Source of the DNA: Chitinophaga eiseniae | Lineage (GTDB): Bacteria; Bacteroidota; Bacteroidia; Chitinophagales; Chitinophagaceae | Assembly: GCF_900167135.1 (NCBI RefSeq) | Contig: NZ_FUWZ01000001.1 | Location: 1,722,336 to 1,786,335, forward strand | Direction of reading: 5' to 3' | Length of the DNA: 64,000 nt | In this document: positions 6,794-15,144 of the stretch, piece by piece | Position numbering within the stretch: position 1 is the first letter of the stretch | Layout of the letters: each line of letters begins with the position of its first letter | Notes under the pieces: model-generated | What the model was told of the DNA's origin: nothing | The model's input: the letters and a program-made list of their open reading frames with translations, nothing else | Database searches by the model: none | Made by a program: the position numbers and the translations under genes

Positions 6794-8224
6794 CTACTGC
6801 ATTTTATGGATCAGTTTACCGATCGTCTTCAAGCCATCGTCCACCTGTTTGCTCCACGGATTACCATAGCTGATACGCAGGCAGTTGTTGTACCGGTTCT
6901 GCAACGAAAAAAGGCGGCCGGGGCAGAAAGCTATTTTGTGTTTCAGCGTTTGCTGGAACAATTCAAACGTATTGATATGGTCTTCCAGTTCCACCCATAA
7001 CACGCAGCCGCCCTGCGGGCGCGTTACGCGGGCGCTCTCCGGGAAATATTCGCAGATGGCCTGTGCATAACGAAGGCTCTGGGTATGCAGCATCTTGCGC
7101 AGGTTGCGCAGATGGAAATCATAGCGGCCTATTTCCAGGAAATGACCGGCGGCCGCATGGGTGAGCGATGTGCAGGAAATAGCGTGGTGATGTTTGAGCC
7201 GCAGCACTTTCTCCTTGTATTTGCCAGGCATGGTCCAGCCTACGCGATAGCCCGGCGCCACGGACTTTGACAGGGAGTTGCACAGCAGCACGTTGCCCTG
7301 CGTGTCGAACGTTTTGCAGGTGAGGGGCCGTTGTTTACCAAAATAAAGATCGCCGTAGATATCATCTTCAATCAGCGCGATATCGTATTTCTCCACAATT
7401 TTTACCAGTTCCTGTTTGTGTTTGTCGGGCATGCAGCAGCCGAGGGGGTTGTTGAAATTGGTCACAAACAGGCAGGCTTTTATTTTATGCCGCGGAATGG
7501 CTTTGTCGAGGTAGTCGAGGTCAACCCCGGTGATAGGATTGGTGGGCACTTCCAGCACTTTGAGGCCCAGCCCTTCCGCCAGCTGCAATGCGCCGTAGTA
7601 AGAAGGACTTTCCAGTGCGATGGTATCGCCGGGCTGTGTGGTGGCGGTGAGGCAGAGGGTAAGTGCGTCCATGCAGCCGTGGGTGGTCACCACATCGTCG
7701 GCAGTATATACTTCGCCCCATCCGAGCGACAGCCGGGCGATCTGGTTGCGGAGCAGTTCGTTGCCCTGCAATGGTTCATAGCCAATGCCGCCGGGCCCCT
7801 GGTCGCGCATGGTGTGGATGACTGCCTTGGCCATTTTGGCTGCGGGCAGCACGCTGACCGGCAGCGTGGCTACGGAGAATTTCAGGATGTTATCGTTGGT
7901 GATGTGGCTGAACACTTCCATCACCATATCGCTTACGGTCACATCGCTGACCGGTTTCCGCACCGGTGCGCAGGTACCGGGCATGGGCGCCATGCGACGG
8001 ATATTGCGGCAGATATAGTAGCCTGATTTGGGACGGGACTCTATCAATCCTTTCCCTTCCAGGTGATAATAGGCCTGGAAGGCGGTCGTGAGGCTGATGC
8101 CCTGTTGTTTGCTGAGCATACGTACGGAGGGTAGTTTTTCCCCCATTTTCATGACGTCTTTTTCTATCATCTGCTCTATTTTATCTGCTACCTGCAGATA
8201 CAGATGGTCGGCTGTCTTGATCAT
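6794..8224 (-). CDS. MocR/PdxR-type regulator (GntR HTH + aminotransferase domain), paralog 1
   Basis: This 476-residue protein has an N-terminal GntR winged helix (about residues 1-75; GEKLPSVRMLSKQQGIS) linked to a fold-type I aminotransferase-like domain. The PLP lysine is Lys320 in NSLSKSVAPG, and the NFNNPLG loop and DDIYGD motif are present. MocR proteins sense PLP or amino compounds and usually control their own gene and a neighbour. The second MocR gene lies 48 bases upstream in the same direction. A promoter (8247-8254) and an operator-like motif shared with the paralog (8234-8246) precede the start. Confidence 0.93.
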   Translation of the reverse strand: MIKTADHLYLQVADKIEQMIEKDVMKMGEKLPSVRMLSKQQGISLTTAFQAYYHLEGKGLIESRPKSGYYICRNIRRMAPMPGTCAPVRKPVSDVTVSDMVMEVFSHITNDNILKFSVATLPVSVLPAAKMAKAVIHTMRDQGPGGIGYEPLQGNELLRNQIARLSLGWGEVYTADDVVTTHGCMDALTLCLTATTQPGDTIALESPSYYGALQLAEGLGLKVLEVPTNPITGVDLDYLDKAIPRHKIKACLFVTNFNNPLGCCMPDKHKQELVKIVEKYDIALIEDDIYGDLYFGKQRPLTCKTFDTQGNVLLCNSLSKSVAPGYRVGWTMPGKYKEKVLRLKHHHAISCTSLTHAAAGHFLEIGRYDFHLRNLRKMLHTQSLRYAQAICEYFPESARVTRPQGGCVLWVELEDHINTFELFQQTLKHKIAFCPGRLFSLQNRYNNCLRISYGNPWSKQVDDGLKTIGKLIHKMQ

Positions 8225-8233
8225 AATCCTGAA

Positions 8234-8246
8234 ATCTGATATGGTT
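8234..8246. promoter_or_regulatory. Predicted MocR operator, site 1
   Basis: ATCTGATATGGTT lies 10 bases upstream of this MocR gene. The same motif with one change (ATCTGTTATGGTT) lies 15 bases upstream of the paralog. Its first part ATCTGATAT recurs at 8264-8272, so two direct repeats 30 bases apart flank the -7 element, an arrangement like the direct repeats bound by GabR-type MocR proteins. Confidence 0.55.
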
Positions 8247-8254
8247 CAAATGTA
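8247..8254 (-). promoter_or_regulatory. -7 promoter element of MocR paralog 1
   Basis: On the minus strand this reads TACATTTG, a full match to TAnnTTTG. It leaves a leader of about 20 bases before the start codon at 8224. Confidence 0.6.
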
Positions 8255-8272
8255 CAAAATATGATCTGATAT

Positions 8273-9712
8273 TTATCTGCGGCTGTCCAGTTGCTGCCGG
8301 ACCAGTTTACCGATAGTTTGGATGGCCCACTGCTGGTCGTCGTCAAATGGGTTGGCGTTGCTCAGGCGCAGGCAGTTATTGTACTGTTGCTGGCTGGTGA
8401 ACAGGCTGCCGGGAGTAAACGCAATTTGCTGCTGCAGCGCTTTGCGGTGCAGTTCCCATGCATCCGCTTTCGGCGGCAGCACCACCCACAGGCTAAGGCC
8501 GCCTTCGGGTCGTGTAAGCCTTGTGTCGGCGGGGAAATACTGTTGTATGGCACGGCTGATCTGTGCCTGCTGGGTGCGGAGCGCCTGCCGCAGCGGTTTC
8601 AGGTGCAGGTCCATCCGCTGATGATCTAAAAAGCGGGTGAGCACCAGTTGCGGTAAGTGCCCGGTACTGGCGGAAGACATGAACTTCAGCCGGGTGAGCG
8701 GCTCATGGTAGCGCCGGCTGATGAGCCAGCCTATGCGCATGCCGGCGGCGATGCTTTTGGAGAAAGAGGAACAGTAAAGCACGAGGTCGGAGCGGTCATA
8801 ACTTTTGATGGTACGGGGCCGTTCCGGGTTGAAATGCAGATCGCCGTAGGCATCATCTTCGATGAGCGGTACCTGGTATTTATCTATCAGCTGCGCCAGC
8901 TGTTGTTTGTGACTGTCGGGCATGCAGCTGCCCAGGGGATTGTTGTAATTGCTGACGATGAGGCAGGCCGCTACTTTCTTTTTACGAAAAGCGGTCTCCA
9001 GTTCATCGAGGCAGATGCCTGTTACCGGGTCTGTCGGTATTTCGAGGGCTTTCATGCCCAGGTTCTCGATGGCCTGCAGCAGTCCCGCGAACGTAGGCGA
9101 TTCGATGGCGATGGTGTCTCCCGCTTTGGCGACGGCCCGCAGGCACAGCGTCGCTGCTTCGATGGCGCCGTTGGTGACGAGGATATCTTCTGCCGCCACG
9201 CTGCCGCCCCATGCCAGCGACAGCCGCGCTATATGCCGGCGTAGCGGCAGGTGACCGTCAATATCACCGTAAGGGATATACGCATTTTTTTCTTCGCGTG
9301 CCACCTGTCGTAACGCTTTGTTCAGTTTCTCCACCGGCAGCAGGCTGATGTGTGGCTGGGCGCCTATCAGCGACACGACGCCTTTGCGGCTGATGGTATG
9401 GCGAACCAGCGACACGCGTTCGCTGACTTTTACCAGCGCTGCCGTGCGGGAGGGTGCAGAGATGTCCGGTAGCTGCGGTAGCTGCTGCCGGGAATAGCTG
9501 ACGTAGTACCCCGATTTTTCGCGCGCTTCCACCCAGCCTTTTCTTTCGAGGTGCAGGTATACCTGCAGGGCGGTACTGATGCTGATGCCATGCCTGGCAT
9601 GCAGGCTGCGTAAAGACGGCAGCTTATCGCCGATACGATAGCTGCCGTTGATGATCATGGTCTCGATCTTGTCAGCCAGCTGCTGGTATAAAAAATCTTT
9701 CCTGTTATTCAT
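8273..9712 (-). CDS. MocR/PdxR-type regulator, paralog 2
   Basis: This 479-residue MocR protein has the same architecture as its neighbour: GntR winged helix (GDKLPSLRSLHARHGIS) followed by an aminotransferase-like domain with PLP Lys319 in SSFSKSIAAG, NYNNPLG and DDAYGD. The start was set at the ATG at 9712, giving MNNRKDFLYQQ; a longer reading frame upstream would run into the divergent gene. The two proteins are alike along their length, indicating a tandem duplication. The gene faces the NTF2-like/AhpD-like pair across an 88-base gap that holds the operator-like motif. Confidence 0.93.
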   Translation of the reverse strand: MNNRKDFLYQQLADKIETMIINGSYRIGDKLPSLRSLHARHGISISTALQVYLHLERKGWVEAREKSGYYVSYSRQQLPQLPDISAPSRTAALVKVSERVSLVRHTISRKGVVSLIGAQPHISLLPVEKLNKALRQVAREEKNAYIPYGDIDGHLPLRRHIARLSLAWGGSVAAEDILVTNGAIEAATLCLRAVAKAGDTIAIESPTFAGLLQAIENLGMKALEIPTDPVTGICLDELETAFRKKKVAACLIVSNYNNPLGSCMPDSHKQQLAQLIDKYQVPLIEDDAYGDLHFNPERPRTIKSYDRSDLVLYCSSFSKSIAAGMRIGWLISRRYHEPLTRLKFMSSASTGHLPQLVLTRFLDHQRMDLHLKPLRQALRTQQAQISRAIQQYFPADTRLTRPEGGLSLWVVLPPKADAWELHRKALQQQIAFTPGSLFTSQQQYNNCLRLSNANPFDDDQQWAIQTIGKLVRQQLDSRR

Positions 9713-9726
9713 CTCCCGAAAATAAA

Positions 9727-9739
9727 ATCTGTTATGGTT
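9727..9739. promoter_or_regulatory. Predicted MocR operator, site 2
   Basis: ATCTGTTATGGTT differs by one base from the motif in front of MocR paralog 1. It lies in the divergent gap between MocR paralog 2 and the NTF2-like gene, so it could control both directions. Confidence 0.5.
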
Positions 9740-9800
9740 AAAAGTAATTAATTCTGTGTCTGTTCTGGCGTCTGTTTTTGTGATTATTTTGTAGTAATCA

Positions 9801-10163
9801 ATGTATATGAATACTACTATCCACGCATTAGCACAGCAGCTGGTAGCGCTTTGCCGGGAATGGAAATTCCTGGAGGCGCAGTCTACCCTGTTGCATGAAG
9901 ACTGTCTCAATATAGAGGCCGATGGCCGGGTGGTCCGTGGCCGCAACGCCATCATGGCCAAAGAGCAGGCTTTTCTTGATAACATAGAAACCATCCACCT
10001 GCTGGAGATATCCGATCCGGTGGTGGCAGACGGATATTTTGCGGTACAGTTTCATTCGGAGCTGACGATAAAAGGGATCGGCCGCCGTACGCGCAATGAA
10101 ATTATCGTGTATGAAGTACGGCATGGCCGGATCATCCGCGAACAATTTTTTTATCATGCATAA
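9801..10163 (+). CDS. NTF2-like (SnoaL/DUF4440-type) small protein
   Basis: This 120-residue protein has the NTF2-like pattern: a helix-rich start with WKFLEAQSTLLHEDC, then the ADGRVVRGRNAIMAKEQAF segment and a four-strand sheet ending REQFFYH. Such proteins bind small molecules or act as isomerases. An in-frame ATG at 9807 is an alternative start. It is followed after 12 bases by an AhpD-like gene and is probably co-transcribed. Divergence from a MocR regulator suggests that MocR controls it. Confidence 0.75.
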   Translation: MYMNTTIHALAQQLVALCREWKFLEAQSTLLHEDCLNIEADGRVVRGRNAIMAKEQAFLDNIETIHLLEISDPVVADGYFAVQFHSELTIKGIGRRTRNEIIVYEVRHGRIIREQFFYHA

Positions 10164-10175
10164 AAACTGACGGAC

Positions 10176-10613
10176 ATGGAACCGAGAATGGACATTTCAA
10201 AGCTTTTCCCTGCGGGCTTTCAGGCTATGTTGGGCATGGAAGAGGCGCTGAAGAAAAGCGATATCGATAAGACATTGTATGCACTCATCAAAATAAGAGC
10301 ATCGCAGATCAACAGTTGTGCGTATTGTATCAATATGCACACGCGGGATGCGCGGGCTGCCGGGGAAACAGAGCAGCGTATTTACAGCCTCAATGCATGG
10401 CGGGAAGCGCCTTTCTTCACGGAAACAGAGCGGGCGGCGCTGGCGCTCACGGAGTCTGTGACCCTGCTGGCCGACACCCATGTGCCGGATGAGGTGTACG
10501 CGGCAGCCACCGCTGTTTTCACCAAAGAGGAGGTGGCGGTGATCACTTTGGCCATTGTAGTGATCAACGCCTGGAACCGCATTGTGGTTACCTCCCGCAC
10601 CCGCATCATGTAG
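10176..10613 (+). CDS. Carboxymuconolactone decarboxylase / AhpD-like protein
   Basis: This 145-residue protein has the AhpD core motif CAYCINMHTRDA, with Cys48, Cys51 and His55 in the CxxCxxxH order needed for alkylhydroperoxidase chemistry. Helical segments before and after match the family (MEEALKKSDIDKTLYALIKIRASQ). It probably detoxifies peroxides or serves as a thiol redox protein. It follows an NTF2-like gene and precedes the alkylation repair genes, so the cluster may be a stress group. Confidence 0.9.
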   Translation: MEPRMDISKLFPAGFQAMLGMEEALKKSDIDKTLYALIKIRASQINSCAYCINMHTRDARAAGETEQRIYSLNAWREAPFFTETERAALALTESVTLLADTHVPDEVYAAATAVFTKEEVAVITLAIVVINAWNRIVVTSRTRIM

Positions 10614-10672
10614 GGATTTTTTGATTAATCCCAAAATGACAAGAATCGGGTGGTGACTTTTACCGGTTTCAG

Positions 10673-10680
10673 TAATTTTG
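10673..10680 (+). promoter_or_regulatory. -7 promoter element of alkA
   Basis: TAATTTTG fits TAnnTTTG exactly. Only three bases lie between it and the ATG at 10684, which predicts a leaderless transcript. Confidence 0.6.
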
Positions 10681-10683
10681 TAT

Positions 10684-11601
10684 ATGATCAGGCAAAAGAT
10701 AAAGATACCAGTGAATGATCCTGCCAATTTTTCTTTTCAGGAATGCCTGCATTTCCTGGGCAGGTCGGACAAAGAGTGTTTACATTATATTGTTGACGGA
10801 AAGCTGCGCAGGATGTTGCTGGCGGGAGGGGAACCGGTAGTGGTGGAGATAGCGCAGGGCGGTGATGCTGCTTATCTCGAAGCAACCGTGCTGGCGCCTG
10901 CCGGCGTGATGTTTCCCGAAAAAGACATACAGGATTTTGTGACCCGTTGGCTTCATCTGGATGCCGACCTGGGTGATTTTTATGCTTACACGCAGACCGA
11001 CCCTTTGCTGCGCGGTCTTGCTGCCGAATACCGCGGCCTGCGGCTGGTGGGCATGCCCGACTTGTTTGAAGCGGTTACCTGGCCTATCATCGGGCAGCAG
11101 ATCAATCTCTCTTTCGCCTATACGCTGCGGCAACGTTTTATCCGGCATTTCGGTTATCACCAGCAGGTAGACGGGACGGATTATTACCTGTACCCGCATC
11201 CTGCCGTCATCGCGTCACTAACGCCCGAAGTGCTGACACCGATGCAGTTTTCCCGCAGCAAGGCGCAGTACCTGGTGGAAACGGCTACAGTGATGGCCAG
11301 CGGGCAACTGTCGGAGCAGGTGCTGGCGCCGCTGGATTACGCTGCTGCGCGCGATCGCCTGGTAGCCCTGAAAGGCATTGGCAACTGGTCGGCCAATTAC
11401 ACGCTGATGAAATACAGCCGTTTCCCGCAGGCCGTGCTGCTGGAGGATGCAGGGCTGCAGAATGCTGTCCGGCAACGCTTGCAGCTGCCGGCGAAGCCGT
11501 CTATGGCGGCGCTGCAGGAATATACCCGTCCGTGGCAACAACATGCGGCCTACGCCGTTTTCTATCTGTGGCGCTCTTTATTACCCCCGTTAAATGTTTG
11601 A
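10684..11601 (+). CDS. alkA: DNA-3-methyladenine glycosylase II (AlkA-like)
   Basis: This 305-residue base-excision glycosylase removes alkylated purines. The helix-hairpin-helix GIGNWSANYTLMKYS (about residues 236-250) is followed by the catalytic Asp region VLLEDAGLQ, as in AlkA. The N-terminal part is an AlkA_N-like sheet domain. The ATG at 10684 was preferred to the TTG at 10678, which is part of the -7 element. The stop overlaps the start of the methyltransferase gene by 8 bases, forming an alkylation repair operon. Confidence 0.9.
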   Translation: MIRQKIKIPVNDPANFSFQECLHFLGRSDKECLHYIVDGKLRRMLLAGGEPVVVEIAQGGDAAYLEATVLAPAGVMFPEKDIQDFVTRWLHLDADLGDFYAYTQTDPLLRGLAAEYRGLRLVGMPDLFEAVTWPIIGQQINLSFAYTLRQRFIRHFGYHQQVDGTDYYLYPHPAVIASLTPEVLTPMQFSRSKAQYLVETATVMASGQLSEQVLAPLDYAAARDRLVALKGIGNWSANYTLMKYSRFPQAVLLEDAGLQNAVRQRLQLPAKPSMAALQEYTRPWQQHAAYAVFYLWRSLLPPLNV

Positions 11602-12097
11602 TATGGAACTTGCTCATCTGCGTATAGATACTCCCGTTGGCCCGCTGCTGATCAGCGGCACCGATGAATATATACAGGCTGTTAACTTTACGGAGGAACC
11701 GGAAACTGTTTTCCCTCAACCGCCGCATCTGTTGCTCGAATGCGCGCAGCAGCTGCATGAATATTTTGCCGGCGAACGCAAAATATTTGAGCTGCCCATC
11801 CGGCAACCCGGTACCGATTTCCAGCAAACGGTGTGGGAACAACTGACACATATTCCTTTTGGCCAGACCATCTCCTATCTGCAGCTGGCCCATCGTATCG
11901 GCAACCCGAAAAGTATCCGGGCGGTAGGTACCACCAATGGTAAAAACCAGCTGGCCATTATTGTTCCCTGTCACCGCGTTATCGGCGCCAACGGTATGCT
12001 GGTAGGCTATGCCGGCGGGTTATGGCGCAAAAGATGGCTGCTGGAACATGAGCGGCTGGATTTGTTTTCAGCAACCCGGGGCTTAAGCCCCGGGTGA
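11594..12097 (+). CDS. ogt: Methylated-DNA--protein-cysteine methyltransferase
   Basis: This 167-residue suicide repair enzyme takes alkyl groups from O6-alkylguanine. It has the active-site motif PCHRVI with acceptor Cys126, the helix-turn-helix region (FGQTISYLQLAHRIGNPKSIRAVG) and the GYAGGLWRKRWLL end. The start at 11594 overlaps alkA by 8 bases; an ATG at 11603 is an alternative. The last seven or so residues (ATRGLSPG) and the TGA are supplied by a 22-base REP-like palindrome, so the natural C-terminus was altered or extended by that element. Confidence 0.93.
   Translation: MFDMELAHLRIDTPVGPLLISGTDEYIQAVNFTEEPETVFPQPPHLLLECAQQLHEYFAGERKIFELPIRQPGTDFQQTVWEQLTHIPFGQTISYLQLAHRIGNPKSIRAVGTTNGKNQLAIIVPCHRVIGANGMLVGYAGGLWRKRWLLEHERLDLFSATRGLSPG
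12074..12095. repeat. REP-like perfect palindrome next to a RAYT gene
   Basis: A 22-base perfect palindrome with core CCCGGGGCTTAAGCCCCGGG overlaps the ogt stop codon. It lies about 60 bases from the end of a REP-associated tyrosine transposase gene, fitting the RAYT/REP pairing, and it may also terminate ogt. Confidence 0.75.
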
Positions 12098-12153
12098 CAA
12101 TAGTTATTTGTCTAAATGAAAGAACTGTTATTTCCCGGATCAGCCGCATGAAT

Positions 12154-12570
12154 TTAACATGGACGTCGTAGTGGATTTGAAGCATCAGGAATAATATCGT
12201 ATTTGTTCAGCATGTTTTGGTATGCTGCTAAAAATGATTGATGCCGATGGTGTTGTTCCTGGTTCTTGATGTATTGTACTACTCCGGGAATTTGAGATTT
12301 AGAATAGGAGAAGGCTCCATAGCCTTCCTGCCATCTAAATGGTTGTGGCGACGGATAATAATGATTGATCCATTTAGACGAAGAACCTTTGATGATCTGC
12401 ACCAAAGAAGAAAGAGATTCAGCAGGATGCATCCGCACGAAAATGTGAACATGATCCGGCATTCCATTAATAATAAGGCATAGATGTGACCTTCGGTTGA
12501 TGGCTGCCGCCATATATTTATACAGGTCGGATTTAAAACTGCTGCTGATTAATGCAGCGCGATATTTCAC
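12154..12570 (-). pseudogene. REP-associated tyrosine transposase (IS200-like), 5'-truncated
   Basis: The open frame gives 138 residues of a Y1/HUH transposase. The HUH motif is His40-Val-His42 in GMPDHVHIFV and the nucleophile is Tyr100 in VVQYIKNQ, so catalytic residues are kept. It opens at a GTG in place of the normal first beta strand, and the in-frame codon three upstream is TAA. The usual start, about 15 residues further up, is missing, so the copy is probably inactive. The nearby palindrome at 12074-12095 is a candidate REP substrate. Confidence 0.8.
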
Positions 12571-12697
12571 TGAACTTTAGTCCTGGCAATCTGATATGCT
12601 CAAAAAACACAAAACTGGATCTGTTTTAAGATTTATTTTATGTGCAATTTTGAGGCTTGAAAACAATGAACCTATCCACTCCCGATTAAACCGCCAC

Positions 12698-14113
12698 ATG
12701 ATGAAGCTCCAGGAAGATTTAAAACATACGGACCGCCTGCTACAGTTGACCAAAGAATTCAGCAGTAAATTTTTATCCTCTCTTGACAGGCTGGCGGCGG
12801 ACAAAATAATTGACATGCCTGTCCGGCAAACGTTGCCGGCAGAGGGAGTGGGCGGGGTGGCTGCGCTGGAGCTGTTCCGGCAGCAGTATGGCAATGCCAT
12901 CACGGCGGGGACAGGTCCGCGCTACTGGGGTTTTGTGACGGGAGGTGTAACGCCGGCCGCGCTGATGGGCGACTGGCTCGCGGCCACCATGGATTTGAAC
13001 GCATCTGATAAAGGTTCTGCTGCTTTTGCCATAGAAACGGAAACCATTGCTTTATTGAAGCAGCTGTTCGGGTTGCCGGAAGCATTCCTGGGCTGTTTCG
13101 TTACCGGCGCCACCATGGCCAATCTCACTGGTCTGGCGCTGGGCCGGCAATGGCTGGGGCAGCAGCGGGGTATTGATATCGGCAAACAGGGCATGGCCGG
13201 ATTGCAGGACCTGCAGGTGGTTTCCTGTGTGCCGCATTCCAGTATCACCAAGTCTATGGCCATGCTGGGGCTGGGCCGCGATAATGTGGTAAAGATACCG
13301 GCGCTGCCGGGAAGGGAGAGCGTTGACATCGACGCACTGCGTGCTTACCTGGAATCGCGGAAGGGACAGCCGGTGATTTATGTGGCCAGCGCCGGTACGG
13401 TGAACACGGTGGATTTCGATGATATCGCCGCCATCGTGGAACTGAAAAAACAATATGCTTTCTGGTTACATATAGATGCCGCTTTCGGCGGATTTGCCGC
13501 CTGCAGTGAGCATTACCGGCACTTACTGAATGGCTGGGAACAGGCAGACTCCATCACCATCGATGCGCACAAATGGCTGAACGTGCCTTATGATGCGGCG
13601 ATGATTTTCTCCCGTCATCCGGGACTGCAGGTGGAGGTGTTCCAGAATGCGGGCGCCGCTTACCTGGGCGATCCCGCAGAAAATTTCAACTACATCAATT
13701 ACGTACCGGAGAACTCCCGCCGTATGCGCGCCTTGCCGGCCTGGTTTACGCTGATGGCCTATGGTAAGGATGGCTACCGGCATATCGTGGAGGAGAATGT
13801 GGCGCTGGCGCAACGACTGGGCGATCTGCTGGAGAAAGATCCTGCTTTTCGTTTATTGGCGCCCGTGAGGATGTGTGTGACGTGTTTCACCCTGAATGTG
13901 CCGGAAGAAGAACAGGAGGTTGCGGTGAACCGGTTCCTGCAGGCGCTGAACGCCTCCGGCGCGGTGTGCATGACACGCACGGTGTATGCCGGTCAGCCAG
14001 CTATCCGCGCGGCGCTGGTCAACTGGCGCACCACGGCCAACGATATACAGCTGGCCTATCAGACCATGAAAGAAGTTGCTGCTACCGTTCTGAATCAACA
14101 TACATATGCGTAA
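12698..14113 (+). CDS. PLP-dependent group II decarboxylase
   Basis: This 471-residue protein belongs to the aromatic-L-amino-acid/glutamate decarboxylase family. The cofactor lysine is Lys292 in DAHKWLN, with HIDAAFGG upstream and the substrate loop GPRYWGFVTGG near the N-terminus. The start was put at the ATG at 12698 (MMKLQEDL); an ATG at 12596 would add 34 residues with no family counterpart, and 12701 is equally possible. The stop overlaps the EamA transporter start by 8 bases, hinting that the decarboxylation product or a related amine is exported. The substrate amino acid is not evident. Confidence 0.9.
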   Translation: MMKLQEDLKHTDRLLQLTKEFSSKFLSSLDRLAADKIIDMPVRQTLPAEGVGGVAALELFRQQYGNAITAGTGPRYWGFVTGGVTPAALMGDWLAATMDLNASDKGSAAFAIETETIALLKQLFGLPEAFLGCFVTGATMANLTGLALGRQWLGQQRGIDIGKQGMAGLQDLQVVSCVPHSSITKSMAMLGLGRDNVVKIPALPGRESVDIDALRAYLESRKGQPVIYVASAGTVNTVDFDDIAAIVELKKQYAFWLHIDAAFGGFAACSEHYRHLLNGWEQADSITIDAHKWLNVPYDAAMIFSRHPGLQVEVFQNAGAAYLGDPAENFNYINYVPENSRRMRALPAWFTLMAYGKDGYRHIVEENVALAQRLGDLLEKDPAFRLLAPVRMCVTCFTLNVPEEEQEVAVNRFLQALNASGAVCMTRTVYAGQPAIRAALVNWRTTANDIQLAYQTMKEVAATVLNQHTYA

Positions 14114-15017
14114 ACCAAGCACCAATGCGTACATCGCGTTGGCTATCGTAAGTATCTTTTGGGGAACCACGTATCTGGCTTCACGAATCGGCGTCCGTCA
14201 TATTCACGGGATTATGCTGGCCGGTCTCAGGCAGGGTACTGCCGGGTTACTGCTCACCGGTTTCTTCCTCCTGAGAGGGTATAAGCTGCCGGAAAAAATC
14301 GTATTGTCCAAACTTTTTGTAATGGGCCTGCTGATGCTGGTGGGCAGCAACGGCCTCATGACATGGGCCATGCAATATATTCCCAGCGGGTTGGGGGCGG
14401 TGATCAGTGCCACCGTACCTATCTGGATCACCATCTTCAGTTATTTCCTGGTGAAGAAAACGCGTATCAGCATACAGCTGCTGGTGGGCATGCTACTGGG
14501 ATTTGCCGGCGTGGCAGGCATCTTCTATAACTATTTGTCGAGCCTCATGAACCCGGATTTCCGCTTCGGCATTATGTTGTCCATCTTCGCCTGTATCTGT
14601 TGGGCGCTGGGCTCCGTATTGACCGCCAAGTGGGCGCTGGGGGTGAATTATCTCTTCGGCGCAGGTTTCCAGATGCTGTTCAGCGGTATCGTGATGTTGC
14701 TGATCGCTACGCTTTTCATGAGGCAGCAGCTGGATGCCGGCAGTTTCACCGCGGAATTGTGGGAAAGCTTGTTATATCTCATCCTGGTAGGTTCTATCCT
14801 CAGTTATTCCGCGTACGTGTTTACGCTGAATAACCTGCCGCCATCGCTGGCGTCGGTGTATGCCTACATCAACCCCATTGTGGCGGTATTGCTGGGCTGG
14901 GTGCTGCTGAAAGAGAACCTCACATGGCTCATGGGGTTGTGCAGCCTGGTGACCGTTGGCGGCGTGTACCTGGTAAATGATGCCGTGAATAAAAACAAAC
15001 AGAAACAGTTGCAATAA
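14106..15017 (+). CDS. EamA/DMT-family transporter
   Basis: This 303-residue inner-membrane protein has ten predicted helices in two EamA repeats (about residues 8-140 and 150-293). The motifs FWGTTYLASRIGV at the start and PIVAVLLGWVLLKENLT near the end are typical. Members export amino acids, metabolites or drugs. The 8-base overlap with the decarboxylase gene shows tight coupling. A good terminator follows at 15044-15084. Confidence 0.92.
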   Translation: MRKPSTNAYIALAIVSIFWGTTYLASRIGVRHIHGIMLAGLRQGTAGLLLTGFFLLRGYKLPEKIVLSKLFVMGLLMLVGSNGLMTWAMQYIPSGLGAVISATVPIWITIFSYFLVKKTRISIQLLVGMLLGFAGVAGIFYNYLSSLMNPDFRFGIMLSIFACICWALGSVLTAKWALGVNYLFGAGFQMLFSGIVMLLIATLFMRQQLDAGSFTAELWESLLYLILVGSILSYSAYVFTLNNLPPSLASVYAYINPIVAVLLGWVLLKENLTWLMGLCSLVTVGGVYLVNDAVNKNKQKQLQ

Positions 15018-15043
15018 ATATTTAAGGTAGAAGTTAAGAGTCC

Positions 15044-15084
15044 GATGCTCGCCCCGGTTTTCACCGGATGAGCATCTTTTTTTT
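15044..15084 (+). terminator. Rho-independent terminator after the EamA gene
   Basis: The outer stem GATGCTC/GAGCATC encloses CCGG/CCGG and is followed by a run of T. Confidence 0.88.
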
Positions 15085-15144
15085 GTAAGATTGAAATGTG
15101 CTAAATTTAAGGACAGGTTATCCCGCAAACATAAATCAGATCTT

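Noticed and set aside
7331..8026. 231-codon open frame antisense to MocR paralog 1
   Set aside because: The MocR gene has all family motifs; this frame is rich in His and Gly, as expected from reverse-strand reading.
12154..12570. Complete IS200/IS605 element
   Set aside because: Only one truncated transposase frame is found, with no TnpB and no clear left and right ends, so an intact IS is not supported.
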